Shown one piece after another: positions 1 through 8,145 of a stretch of 64,000 nt of DNA. The notes under the pieces are model-generated. The model did not search any database. It saw only the letters and a program-made list of their open reading frames with translations, and was not told the DNA's origin. Source of the stretch: Dehalococcoidia bacterium (GTDB taxonomy: Bacteria; Chloroflexota; Dehalococcoidia; UBA2979); contig JAPYRK010000005.1 in assembly GCA_029941115.1 (NCBI GenBank), positions 1-64,000 of the forward strand, given 5' to 3'. Position 1 is the first letter of the stretch. Each line of letters begins with the position of its first letter. The position numbers and the translations under genes are program-made.

Positions 1-783
1 GCTATATGTGGGGTAAATTATTTAGCCGGAAACGAGAATGAGCCTCCAATCGGAGTCGGAACGAATTATACAGACTATGTCATCAACCCGACCCACGCGG
101 CGGTGGCTGTCATGGCAGCTGTGCGACACAAGCGCCGTACTGGTGAGGGTCAACTTATCGACATGTCGCAATTAGAATCGTCTGTATCGGGGATGGCTGG
201 CCCCCTATTTGCTTGGGATAACGCGAAAATTGGTTACGAACGTATCGGCAATAGAGTTCCATATGCCGCTCCTCACGGTGCCTATCTTGCTGACGAAACG
301 GGTGACAGACCAGATCATTGGGTCGTTATAGCTTGTATGACTGACGCTCAGTGGTCGACTTTATCAGCGGTGATAAAACAACCTGAACTTGGCAGCGATC
401 CACGATTTGCCACTTTGCGCGGTCGCAAGGAAAATGAGAATGAATTGGACGAAATTGTTGGAGGGTGGGTAAATGAACTCAAAGCTCCTGACGTTATGAA
501 TAAACTTCAGTCGGAGAGTATTCCTGCTGGGATGGTACAGAAAGCCTCCGAAGTATTGCAGGATCCCCATCTCATAGCGAGAAAATTCTATGCCTATCCA
601 GAACATATAGAGGCCGGGAAACGTGCATATGATGGTCCAGGGTTTAGATTGTCAGAGACGCCTCACGAAATCAGGGGAGCAGCGCCTCTTTTAGGTGAAC
701 ACACTTGGGAAATCTGTTCAGAGGTATTAGGTATGGAGGGCGATGAAATCGGACAGCTCATTGCGGAGCAGATTCTCTACTAG
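1..783 (+). CDS. CaiB/BaiF family CoA-transferase, 5' end outside window
   Basis: This is the C-terminal part (about 260 residues) of a family III CoA-transferase, which moves CoA between carboxylic acids. The frame is open to the left edge, so the gene begins outside the window; the internal GTG at 103 is not its start. Family features are the TGEGQ segment followed by a helix, and the ending AAPLLGEHTWEI, which matches the usual PLLGEHT signature near the C-terminus of these proteins. A second, complete paralogue lies at 42.4 kb and shares both features. The nucleophilic Asp of the family would lie upstream of the window. The acyl substrate cannot be told from sequence. The ferredoxin gene follows after 85 bases on the same strand. 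Confidence 0.9.
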   Translation, partial: AICGVNYLAGNENEPPIGVGTNYTDYVINPTHAAVAVMAAVRHKRRTGEGQLIDMSQLESSVSGMAGPLFAWDNAKIGYERIGNRVPYAAPHGAYLADETGDRPDHWVVIACMTDAQWSTLSAVIKQPELGSDPRFATLRGRKENENELDEIVGGWVNELKAPDVMNKLQSESIPAGMVQKASEVLQDPHLIARKFYAYPEHIEAGKRAYDGPGFRLSETPHEIRGAAPLLGEHTWEICSEVLGMEGDEIGQLIAEQILY

Positions 784-868
784 TCAGAGATCTATAGAGT
801 GTAGGTGACTTGCCGCCATGATTGTAGGAAGGTAATCTCGCAGTGAGAGTTGAGTGTAAGGAATTCAA

Positions 869-1360
869 TTGGCATACAAGATAGTTGAAACTTGCATCGG
901 ATGTACGGCATGTACCAAGAAATGTCCGGTAGAGGCAATTTCGGGTGTTCGTAACGAATTGCATGTTATTGATGCCGAGTTGTGCATAGATTGTGGAGCC
1001 TGTGGTGCAGTATGTCCGCCCGAGTCCATTCTTGACGAATTAGGTGACATAGCCAGAACGTTTCCGAGACGTGAACTTCCATTGGCAAAGGTGGTCGAGG
1101 AGAATTGTATTGGTTCCGGATGTGAACTATGCATCAATATCTGTCCATTCGATGCACTATCACTGACTGATAGCCCGACTAACCAAGATTATTTTGGAAT
1201 GGCAACTGTGGACGATCGAAAGTGTGTTGGTTGCCGGCTTTGTGAGGAGGCCTGTGGGTGGAGCGCGATTTATATCGATCCTCCTCGTGAAATGCTAAAG
1301 AGAAAAGTTTATCCACTCGAGGTACTCACGCCTAAAAAAGGCAAGGCGCTTCAACGGTAG
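869..1360 (+). CDS. Ferredoxin-like protein with four cysteine motifs
   Basis: A 163-residue cytoplasmic electron-transfer protein. Four cysteine motifs are visible: CIGCTACTKKCP near residue 9, CIDCGACGAVCP, CIGSGCELCINICP (with two extra residues between the first cysteines) and CVGCRLCEEACG near the C-terminus. This suggests two tandem double-cluster ferredoxin domains and up to four [4Fe-4S] clusters. The start is a TTG preceded by a TAAGGA ribosome-binding site. The third and fourth motifs depart from the classical spacing, as in some electron-bifurcation or Rnf/Hdr-associated ferredoxins. No redox partner lies next to it: the neighbours are a CoA-transferase and endonuclease IV. It could serve the complex I encoded further on, but that is a guess. 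Confidence 0.85.
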   Translation: MAYKIVETCIGCTACTKKCPVEAISGVRNELHVIDAELCIDCGACGAVCPPESILDELGDIARTFPRRELPLAKVVEENCIGSGCELCINICPFDALSLTDSPTNQDYFGMATVDDRKCVGCRLCEEACGWSAIYIDPPREMLKRKVYPLEVLTPKKGKALQR

Positions 1361-1430
1361 GTACTGGGTGTTGTGTCTATTTTTCTATATCTTTAAGTCC
1401 AAGTAGTAAGATTCATTTATAGGAGCCTTC

Positions 1431-2300
1431 ATGAATGACTTGTTAGTGGGCGGGCACGTTTCTTCGTCTGGTGGAATTTATAAAGCTATAGAACGCGGAG
1501 TTGAAATTGAAGCTGAGGCGATACAAATCTTTTGTTCAGCACCTCAAATGTGGCGGGCAACAAAGCATACCGATGAGGCGCTTGAGCAATTTGTAGATGA
1601 ATTCGAGGCATCTTCGATTAAATCGGTATGGATTCATAATATCTATCTTGCCAATTTAGCTACCGATAAACCTGAAATGCTGGAGAAGTCAATTGCATCA
1701 GTAGTTAATGCCTTGACTATTGCGGACAAGATATCTGCCACCGGCGTAGTGCTTCACACGGGATCTCACAAAGGACTTGGGATTGATGCTGTTTCTGCCC
1801 AAGTAATTACGGCATTAACAGAGATTTTAGATCAAACTCCAAGCGATACCAGACTGGCACTTGAAAATATGGCTGGGCAGGGTGGAGTGATCGGCGCATC
1901 ATTTGAGGAGCTTGGAATGTTACTAGCGGGAGTCAATTCCGATCGACTCGGTATTTGTTTTGACACCTGTCACGCATTTGCTGCGGGGTATGACATTAGT
2001 AAGTCAGCCGGAGTCAATAGCTCGATGGAACAATTTGACGCAGCAATTGGAGTTGAGAAGTTAATGGTGGTGCATGCAAATGATTCACTTATGGAGTTGG
2101 GTGGGAACAGAGATAGGCACGAGAATATAGGTCAGGGGTTTATTGGTGACGATGGCTTCAGAGCTATCTTAAGCCACCCGGCGTTCAAAGGGGTGCCTTT
2201 TTTACTGGAAGTTCCTGGATATCCAATAGCGGACAGCGAAAAAGGAAGCGGACCTGATTTGCAGAACGTGAGTCACCTAAAGAAATTGCGGGACAGCTAA
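1431..2300 (+). CDS. nfo: Endonuclease IV (AP endonuclease)
   Basis: This 289-residue protein is a deoxyribonuclease IV, a metal-dependent TIM-barrel enzyme that cuts DNA 5' to abasic sites in base excision repair. It begins with GGHVSSSGGIYKAIERG, typical of the family. It then shows VLHTGSHKG, the LALENMAGQGG strand with its metal-ligand Glu, GICFDTCHAFAAGYDI, VVHANDS and the RHENIGQGFIG loop, so the zinc-binding His, Asp and Glu residues are all present. Length is normal (about 280). A good AGGAG ribosome-binding site precedes the ATG. The next plus-strand gene is dut, another DNA-maintenance gene, but a small minus-strand gene lies between them. Confidence 0.95.
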   Translation: MNDLLVGGHVSSSGGIYKAIERGVEIEAEAIQIFCSAPQMWRATKHTDEALEQFVDEFEASSIKSVWIHNIYLANLATDKPEMLEKSIASVVNALTIADKISATGVVLHTGSHKGLGIDAVSAQVITALTEILDQTPSDTRLALENMAGQGGVIGASFEELGMLLAGVNSDRLGICFDTCHAFAAGYDISKSAGVNSSMEQFDAAIGVEKLMVVHANDSLMELGGNRDRHENIGQGFIGDDGFRAILSHPAFKGVPFLLEVPGYPIADSEKGSGPDLQNVSHLKKLRDS

Positions 2301-2311
2301 CTATCTTGCCC

Positions 2312-2638
2312 TTATGAGGGATTAATTTTTCGAGGATAACCGGCCATTGACCGGAATTCATCTTCCCAGTACAAGATTTCTCGAATTAAGAATTCAGTGA
2401 TTGCGCCCTCTTGTGTTGGAATTTCAGGATCGGACTCAAATTTTTGGTGGAGCAAAGTGGCCATCGATTGATGGGACATCATAGGATCGCTTTTTTCCTC
2501 TCGAATCACAAGCTCAGTCTCAATTATTAAATCACAAAGCTCAGATGGAATAAATCCGTTGAGGTCTTCGGACGCCATTTCTGCTATCCAATCAGCGCCC
2601 TCTTCTAGAGTACTTTTGTCGATTCCTTCGTTTGTCAT
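2312..2638 (-). CDS. Small acidic protein of unknown function
   Basis: A 108-residue protein I do not recognise. It is strongly acidic (many Glu and Asp), mostly predicted helical, with no membrane segment, signal peptide or metal motif. The ATG is preceded on the minus strand by GGAGAC at suitable distance, which supports a real gene. It is divergent from dut and convergent with endonuclease IV, whose stop lies 11 bases away. The acidic, leucine-poor composition could suit a small binding or regulatory protein, but nothing in the sequence fixes a role. Confidence 0.6.
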   Translation of the reverse strand: MTNEGIDKSTLEEGADWIAEMASEDLNGFIPSELCDLIIETELVIREEKSDPMMSHQSMATLLHQKFESDPEIPTQEGAITEFLIREILYWEDEFRSMAGYPRKINPS

Positions 2639-2726
2639 AGACGGTAGTCTCCGGAACTCTAATATTATTATTGTTAGGTTAACGATCTTAATTCATGTAT
2701 GCGACTATTTTGAAGTGGAAGACATT

Positions 2727-3164
2727 ATGGAAAATATCGAAGTGTTGAAATTACACCCGCTAGCCAGGATTCCAGAGCGTGCTACGGCTCTGTCCACTGG
2801 ATTTGATCTATATGCCTGCATCGAATCACCCATCGAACTAAAATCTAGTCCGCAGTTAATTTCGGTCGGTATTTCTCTTTCGATTCCGTTTGGAATCGAT
2901 GCTCAGATTCGACCAAGATCGGGACTCACCTTGAAGGGGATTATTGCTGGATACGGCACGATAGATGCTGACTATCGAGGTGAGTTATTTGTGACAATGT
3001 ATTTATTGAATGATAATTCATCATATGTAGTTAACTCTGGAGATCGAGTTGCACAGCTGGTATTTAACTCTGTTCCGCCGGTAGAGTTTGAGATTGCAGA
3101 CTCCACTGACGACTTGGGGTTGACTGACCGAAGCTCGGGTGGGCACGGCAGCACAGGGCGATAA
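2727..3164 (+). CDS. dut: dUTP diphosphatase (dUTPase)
   Basis: A 145-residue trimeric-type dUTPase that hydrolyses dUTP to dUMP and diphosphate, keeping uracil out of DNA. All five family motifs are visible in order: STGFDLYA (I), PRSGLTLKG (II), GTIDADYRGE with the catalytic Asp and Tyr (III), RVAQLVF (IV) and SSGGHGSTGR (V). In motif V the aromatic residue that normally stacks on the uracil ring (Phe) is His. I chose the ATG with GGAA six bases upstream; an open frame extends further 5' but would overlap the divergent small gene and is unlike the family. A strong hairpin terminator follows. Confidence 0.93.
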   Translation: MENIEVLKLHPLARIPERATALSTGFDLYACIESPIELKSSPQLISVGISLSIPFGIDAQIRPRSGLTLKGIIAGYGTIDADYRGELFVTMYLLNDNSSYVVNSGDRVAQLVFNSVPPVEFEIADSTDDLGLTDRSSGGHGSTGR

Positions 3165-3183
3165 TATTTTATAGCTAAAAATC

Positions 3184-3220
3184 AGAAAAGGCCTGTAGTA
3201 ATTCACTACAGGCCTTTTCT
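3184..3220. terminator. Strong bidirectional terminator hairpin
   Basis: A perfect 16-bp inverted repeat (arms 3184-3199 and 3205-3220) encloses a 5-base loop. The stem core is GGCCTGTAGT flanked by A and T runs, so either strand would form a stem followed by U residues. It lies just after dut and about 95 bases beyond the end of the convergent aquaporin gene, so it can stop transcription from both sides. Confidence 0.85.
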
Positions 3221-3282
3221 TTGCTATACATCTGCCGTGCGGCGGGGGTACGTATTTGCGGCAGATGTTATAACCAATTTTT

Positions 3283-3305
3283 AAAAGCGACAGCGCTTAG
3301 CTGTC
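3283..3305 (-). terminator. Probable terminator of the aquaporin gene
   Basis: On the minus strand, 9 bases after the aquaporin stop codon, GACAGC and GCTGTC form a 6-bp stem with a 5-base loop (3289-3305), followed by GCTTTTAAAAATT. The stem is short, so it may act together with the strong hairpin beyond it. Confidence 0.45.
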
Positions 3306-3313
3306 AGCTGCTA

Positions 3314-4000
3314 TCAAGCTTCTGACTTCCCTTCTGTTCCCTTTGAAATAAGTACTACGTGATACAGCAAGGCTGCTGCAAGACTTCCGATGATTGGTCC
3401 AATCCAATACACGAGGTGATTAGCCCACGTTCCACTGATAAGTGCTGGTCCAAGAGCTCGAGCTGGATTCATGGCGGCTCCGGTAAGTGGGCCGCCTGCC
3501 AAAGTATCCATGGTGATTGCTAATCCGATTGCCATACCACCTAACGCAGGCCCTCTGCTATCGACAGCTGTACCAAATATCACAATGACTAAAAAGAAGG
3601 TAAGTATTGCTTCAATAGCGATTCCATTTATGAAGCTTATTTGACCGTCCAGCACTGGTGTGCCAAGCGTGCCGGTGATGTCTAATAAACTTGTTGGTAA
3701 TAGCACATTCACTAATAAAGCGCCGATTACTGCGCCGATGAGCTGTGCCGCGATATACGCGATAGCAGGTACACTTTCAATTCGCTGCGTAACCCAAAAT
3801 CCTATAGTTACAGCTGGATTGAAGTGGCCTCCCGAAACTCCGCCGAGAGCAGACACCATCAGTGCGATAGCCAGACCGTGAGCAAATGCGATCGCAATTA
3901 TATTTCCAGTAATAATTATTGATGACACGCCGATAAATACAAGGGTGAAAGCACCGATCGCCTCGGCAATTAATCTGGGGAACAGCAGTGAAGAAGACAA
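3314..4000 (-). CDS. Aquaporin / MIP-family channel
   Basis: A 228-residue six-helix channel of the major intrinsic protein family, in the cytoplasmic membrane. Both half-helix signatures are present: HFNPAVTIG around residues 60-67 and AAMNPARALGP around 176-185. The Arg of the selectivity filter (NPAR) is there, but the position that is His in strict water channels such as AqpZ appears to be Thr (MDTLAGGPLTGA). I infer a less water-specific pore that might pass small neutral solutes. The start is TTG with AAGGAA six bases upstream. It stands alone on the minus strand, with an MFS transporter gene upstream. Confidence 0.92.
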   Translation of the reverse strand: MSSSLLFPRLIAEAIGAFTLVFIGVSSIIITGNIIAIAFAHGLAIALMVSALGGVSGGHFNPAVTIGFWVTQRIESVPAIAYIAAQLIGAVIGALLVNVLLPTSLLDITGTLGTPVLDGQISFINGIAIEAILTFFLVIVIFGTAVDSRGPALGGMAIGLAITMDTLAGGPLTGAAMNPARALGPALISGTWANHLVYWIGPIIGSLAAALLYHVVLISKGTEGKSEA

Positions 4001-4089
4001 ATGAGTTTCCTTATTTGGTTATTATTCTTACCTGATAAGAAGTATCTTTGCCTCTCGTTAAACTGTCAAGTGCCTAGACAAGTGAACAG

Positions 4090-5385
4090 TTAGCCGAAGC
4101 GTGTTTCTGGTAGGATCAACGAGTTTTTCGGGTATGGCGCCAGAATGTAACAGAATGCCGCTATTAGGAACATGCTAACGAAGACTATAAAGACGCCGTC
4201 GTAGGAACCTAGCCGGTCATACCAGATGCCGATTAAAGGCGGCCCCAGCGCGTTCATGCCTAGTTGAATCGGTTGGAAGGAGCCTCTTATTTTTCCGACG
4301 TGGAATCGACCGAAATAGTCCGCATGGATAACTTGCATGAATGTTACGTGAGATCCAAAGGCTAACCCGTTCGTTAGTGCATAGAGCATTCCATCTCGTA
4401 GCGTGGTTGCTCGGGCAAGAAACGGAATTGTTAATGCCATGAGAATAAGTGTCGCTATCATTGTTCGTCGCATGGTTATGCGTTGCGCGATAATTCCTCC
4501 AAGAATACTGCCAGCGGCACCCATTATGGACCATACAGTGATTACAAGAGCTGCTTCGCTTGGTCGTAAGCCGTGTTCCATCAGATATGGAATCTGGTGG
4601 AAATTTATTGATCCGCTTGTCATCATCGTAATGCTGAGCGCGATACCGATGAGCCAGTACGCCTTCAAATGCAATGCCTCACGCAGCGTGAACGATGAAG
4701 CACTATCTAATTCAGGAACTGTTGCTGAGAGTCGGGCGGTGATCTTGTCTTGGACTGATTGAACTTCGTTATCGGGCAATAATCCAATGTCCTCGGGTCG
4801 TCGTCTCATGAAAAGAAGAGCTGGCAAAAATGCCACGAGTAGGAGTACCGAGAGAACTACCCAAGCATTGCGCCAGGAATCAGTGAATTGGATAGTAAGG
4901 GCGACTGCGAGAGGTAGAGTGGCCATTCCTAATCGCTGGCCCACCCCAACAATACTCGCTACCAGTGCTCTTTTTTTGATGTACCAATTTGAAACAGTTA
5001 TATAGGAGCTTGCTTGCATACCTCCCATGGAGAGTGCTCTACCAATACCGTAGAACAGAATGAGCTGCCATAAACTGTCAATCGTTGAGAGACTGATACA
5101 TAGGATGGCCATTGCTGTGCCGCAGATGCCTATAACCCAGCGACCACCCCAGCGATCGATAATCGCGCCTGACCAGGGTGAAGCAATCCCGCCTAAGAGC
5201 GATCCAACAGAAATTGCACTTGCGATCGCTGCTCTGCTCCAACCAAATTCGAATTCTAATGATTGAGTAAATGCACCGAGTACTGGATTAAAAAATGTTA
5301 CCGATGCAAAGGATGTTCCGACAGCGCTGCCAACAATTAGCCATCCATAATGAAATGTAGGGAACTGGCTTCTATTATTTTTCAT
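4090..5385 (-). CDS. MFS transporter (monocarboxylate/oxalate-like)
   Basis: A 431-residue major facilitator superfamily permease with about twelve hydrophobic segments. It shows the family's loop 2-3 motif as GAIIDRWGGRWV and N-terminal FHYGWLIVGSAVG, which resembles the OFA/monocarboxylate branch. The substrate is probably an organic anion, but sequence alone does not prove it. I start at the ATG giving MKNNRSQF: the 56 residues encoded upstream in frame are polar, unlike the family, and would overlap the divergent gene at 5553. The ribosome-binding site is weak. A second MFS gene of a different branch occurs at 60.2 kb. Confidence 0.88.
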   Translation of the reverse strand: MKNNRSQFPTFHYGWLIVGSAVGTSFASVTFFNPVLGAFTQSLEFEFGWSRAAIASAISVGSLLGGIASPWSGAIIDRWGGRWVIGICGTAMAILCISLSTIDSLWQLILFYGIGRALSMGGMQASSYITVSNWYIKKRALVASIVGVGQRLGMATLPLAVALTIQFTDSWRNAWVVLSVLLLVAFLPALLFMRRRPEDIGLLPDNEVQSVQDKITARLSATVPELDSASSFTLREALHLKAYWLIGIALSITMMTSGSINFHQIPYLMEHGLRPSEAALVITVWSIMGAAGSILGGIIAQRITMRRTMIATLILMALTIPFLARATTLRDGMLYALTNGLAFGSHVTFMQVIHADYFGRFHVGKIRGSFQPIQLGMNALGPPLIGIWYDRLGSYDGVFIVFVSMFLIAAFCYILAPYPKNSLILPETRFG

Positions 5386-5552
5386 TTCACTGCTTAAGTA
5401 ATACCTAATATGATGTGTGTATAGTGTGTGAGTGTATGTATTGATCTCGACTAGCGCATGCAAGAGTGTTTTTCGAGTTGGATTCTCAAGAACCAGTTGT
5501 TGAATGGATCCGTGCTTCAGCAGTGAGTTAGATGTGTGGGAGGGTAATGTCA

Positions 5553-5933
5553 ATGAATCGTCGGGTTAAAAGTGCATTTGGAATTTTATGTGCAGCGGTT
5601 CTAGGAACCGTGCTTGGTAGATTATTGCGAGAGTCTTATATCCAACCGAACGAGGATGGATCTCGAACGCCTAATTCAAATTTAAGCATCCCCGATCTAA
5701 TACCTGGTCTTGTTGCAGCCGGACGCACTCGTGACGTTCCCTGGGTTTGGCTTAGAATACCGATGTGGTTGACTGCATTTGTCGTAAATTTTTCATTTTC
5801 GGCTGCGGGAGGTGATATGGACAAGGTCCGCGAGACTATTACCAGATTGGTAAAAGAAAATAGCGGTATCGACATTGAAGGGATTTTATCCGCAATGGAC
5901 ACCTTAAACGTTGACAATGACCTTTGGAGTTAG
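5553..5933 (+). CDS. Small membrane-anchored protein of unknown function
   Basis: A 126-residue protein I do not recognise. It has an N-terminal hydrophobic helix (FGILCAAVLGTVLGRLL, about residues 9-25) preceded by basic residues, then a mostly polar part with a second weakly hydrophobic stretch (WLTAFVVNFSFSA). The last 40 residues are charged and probably helical. The ATG at 5553 is chosen because GGAGGG lies eight bases upstream; two earlier in-frame ATGs are too near or before that site. It is followed by plsY on the same strand, so a membrane-associated role is possible. Confidence 0.65.
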   Translation: MNRRVKSAFGILCAAVLGTVLGRLLRESYIQPNEDGSRTPNSNLSIPDLIPGLVAAGRTRDVPWVWLRIPMWLTAFVVNFSFSAAGGDMDKVRETITRLVKENSGIDIEGILSAMDTLNVDNDLWS

Positions 5934-5989
5934 ATGAAGATGATAAGATCGAATCAAGATTACCTGGCCTGCAAGATTAGGTGCCTCTG

Positions 5990-6595
5990 ATGACAATAGT
6001 TCTTCTAATACTGACAGCCTACCTTTTGGGATCTATTCCAACTTCATATCTAGTGGTTCAATTTTTCCATGGTTTAGATATAAGAAGAGTAGGCACCACC
6101 AATCCTGGCATGATGAATGTTTGGGATAATCTTGGATTCATGTCTGCTCTACTTGTCGGAATTGGCGATGTAGGTAAGGGAGCTCTAGCAGTTGGGTTGG
6201 CGTATTGGTTGAACGCAGATGCGTTCGTTGTATGCGCGGTCGCATTTACAGTAGTTCTTGGACATGACTTTTCTGTTTTTTTGAAATTCCACGGTGGAAA
6301 TGGGATGGCTACTGCGGTCGGAGCCGTAATAGCGTTGTTACCGCTATCAACTATTTACATATTAATAACTGTTATTGGCCTTTATTTAGTTACCCGACGG
6401 AAGCGACTATCTGGAATTATCGGGATATTACTGATTCCCAGCTTGAGCTATTTGCTTGGGTATGAAGAATCAAAGATTTTGATTGCTGTTCTGGTGTTAA
6501 CCCTAGCGGTGCTCAAGGTAATACGTTTTGAAGGCTTCTCAGCAGATAGAACTCGTCAGCCCGACGATCTGGTCAGACAGCGTGAGGACGAGTAG
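5990..6595 (+). CDS. plsY: PlsY-family glycerol-3-phosphate acyltransferase
   Basis: An integral membrane enzyme of about 201 residues that acylates glycerol 3-phosphate from acyl-phosphate, the first step of phospholipid synthesis. Family motifs are visible: YLLGSIPTSYL near the N-terminus, RRVGTTNPGMMNVWDNLG (the conserved GxxNxGxxN region, here with MNV) and KFHGGNGMATAVG (canonical FxGGKGVAT, with Asn where Lys is usual). Five to six hydrophobic helices follow the family pattern. I prefer the ATG with AGGTG upstream over a GTG three codons earlier. The Lys-to-Asn change in the glycine motif may mean a divergent enzyme. Confidence 0.85.
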   Translation: MTIVLLILTAYLLGSIPTSYLVVQFFHGLDIRRVGTTNPGMMNVWDNLGFMSALLVGIGDVGKGALAVGLAYWLNADAFVVCAVAFTVVLGHDFSVFLKFHGGNGMATAVGAVIALLPLSTIYILITVIGLYLVTRRKRLSGIIGILLIPSLSYLLGYEESKILIAVLVLTLAVLKVIRFEGFSADRTRQPDDLVRQREDE

Positions 6596-6669
6596 TTTTG
6601 GGCTTAGTAATTAGATTGATTAATCTGATGGGTTTCTGACGATTCTGTCTTGGGAAAATTTGTGACGTA

Positions 6670-7572
6670 ATGAAAAACAGTGAGTCTCACGATCGCTTGG
6701 TTGGTGAATTTGCTCGGTTGGTGAACAGCGATAATTCACAGTTTAGTCTTTCAAGTGCAGCGTTTCTGATAGCAAAAGAAAATAATCCAGAATTACAGAC
6801 TGATCTGTACGAGCGGGAGCTTTCCCGGTTAAGCAATGGACTCGTCGAAGCTATTGGACTAGACACGCTCCGTTATAACGCCCGTCGGATAATCAGGAGT
6901 ATGTCAGTTTTCTTATTTAGGGAATGTGGATTCGTTCCAGATCTTGAGTTTCCAGACGATCCGCTGAATATCTATCTAGATACGATGCTCGATCGGAAGA
7001 CTGGTGTCGCGATTTCATTGACACTTCTCTATTGTGAGTTGGGCCGGAGGGCGGGATTAGATATTAGGCCAGTGGGACTGCCCGGGAATATGATTTGCCG
7101 ATTCTATCCGATCGTTGCAGAGAGCGATCTTGAGCAAGAGGTTCCAGAAATTTTGATAGATCCCTATGCTGCAGGTAAGAACATTCGCAGGCAGGATGCG
7201 CACATTCTCATTCGTAATCGTTTCGGCGGTAGGATTCGGTTGGAGGACCATTACTTCGATCCGTTGGAACCGCGGCAGTTTATGCAACGACTCCTTAGGT
7301 TACTCAAGACCATTTATCTGCAAAGGGGTGACGAGGAACACGCGGCACTAATAATCGACTTTTTGGTAGCAATGTACCCTTGGGATCTTGACGAAATGCG
7401 TGACAGAGGGATGTTGCGAGCGAAGACAGATGACGCCAGCGATGCTATTAGTGATCTTGAGCCATACCTACGATATCGGCCACATGCACGCGATGTTGGA
7501 ACAATTCGCGAAATCGTTCTATCGTTAAAGGAGCATATTCAATTAGAGAATGATTCTGCTATGTTAGATTGA
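6670..7572 (+). CDS. SirB1/transglutaminase-like protein with TPR-like C-terminus
   Basis: A 300-residue cytoplasmic protein matching the SirB1 (YchA) family, whose fold resembles transglutaminases but whose biochemical role is unsettled. The middle holds the hallmark LDRKTGVAISLTLLYCELG segment, followed by the conserved GLPGNMICRF. The C-terminal third (about residues 195-290) is helical and resembles tetratricopeptide repeats, as is usual in this family. It is separated by only nine bases from the YjbQ gene. I see no signal peptide or membrane segment. Confidence 0.85.
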   Translation: MKNSESHDRLVGEFARLVNSDNSQFSLSSAAFLIAKENNPELQTDLYERELSRLSNGLVEAIGLDTLRYNARRIIRSMSVFLFRECGFVPDLEFPDDPLNIYLDTMLDRKTGVAISLTLLYCELGRRAGLDIRPVGLPGNMICRFYPIVAESDLEQEVPEILIDPYAAGKNIRRQDAHILIRNRFGGRIRLEDHYFDPLEPRQFMQRLLRLLKTIYLQRGDEEHAALIIDFLVAMYPWDLDEMRDRGMLRAKTDDASDAISDLEPYLRYRPHARDVGTIREIVLSLKEHIQLENDSAMLD

Positions 7573-7581
7573 TATTGAGTG

Positions 7582-8115
7582 ATGAACGGGGGAATGATGG
7601 AAGAAAAAATTACGCATCTCCATCAGGTCGAGTCAACTGCATCAGATTTTGTTGTATTTGCCGAAACTTTGACTTACGACACTAATCATGCGCTTGAGTT
7701 CATCGATATAACAGAGGATGTAAAAAAATTCGTTCGCAAGTCGAAGGTCAATTTTGGTCAAGTGTCGATTACGTCTGATCATACGACTGCCGCAGTGATA
7801 GTAAATGAAAATGAACCACTTTTATTGAATGATATGGCCCGAGTTCTTGCAAGGTTTGCTCCGACCGGTGACTACTATGAACATAACGATTTTTCTATAC
7901 GAACGGTCAATATGACGTCGGCTGAGAGTGCCAACGCGCATTCGCATTGTCAGCAACTACTTTTGGGTGGGAGTGAGTCTCTCCCAGTGCATAACGGATC
8001 TATGCGACTGGGGAGATGGCAGAGTATTTTTTTTGTGGAGTTAGACCATGCTCGTCCCAGGAGCCTTTACCTACAGGCGATCGGTATAAAGAAATCTGAT
8101 GTAGACCAAGGGTAG
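7582..8115 (+). CDS. YjbQ family protein (UPF0047)
   Basis: A protein of about 177 residues in the YjbQ/UPF0047 family. Members have been reported to show weak thiamin-phosphate synthase activity, but their true role is uncertain. Family features are ITSDHTTAAVIVNENEP, NAHSHCQQLLLGGSESLP and GRWQSIFFVELDHARPRS, which contain the conserved His, Glu and Asp residues of the active-site pocket. The start is ambiguous: GTG 7579, ATG 7582 and ATG 7594/7597 are all in frame, and a GGGGGA just before the last pair could serve them. It lies in a tight run after the SirB1-type gene. Confidence 0.88.
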   Translation: MNGGMMEEKITHLHQVESTASDFVVFAETLTYDTNHALEFIDITEDVKKFVRKSKVNFGQVSITSDHTTAAVIVNENEPLLLNDMARVLARFAPTGDYYEHNDFSIRTVNMTSAESANAHSHCQQLLLGGSESLPVHNGSMRLGRWQSIFFVELDHARPRSLYLQAIGIKKSDVDQG

Positions 8116-8145
8116 GTCGTTGAGAGCCCTTCAGGTAAATGGAAA

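Noticed and set aside
4057-4092. Terminator between the aquaporin and first MFS gene
   Set aside because: AACTGT and ACAGTT form only a 6-bp stem with a 19-base loop and no U run follows.
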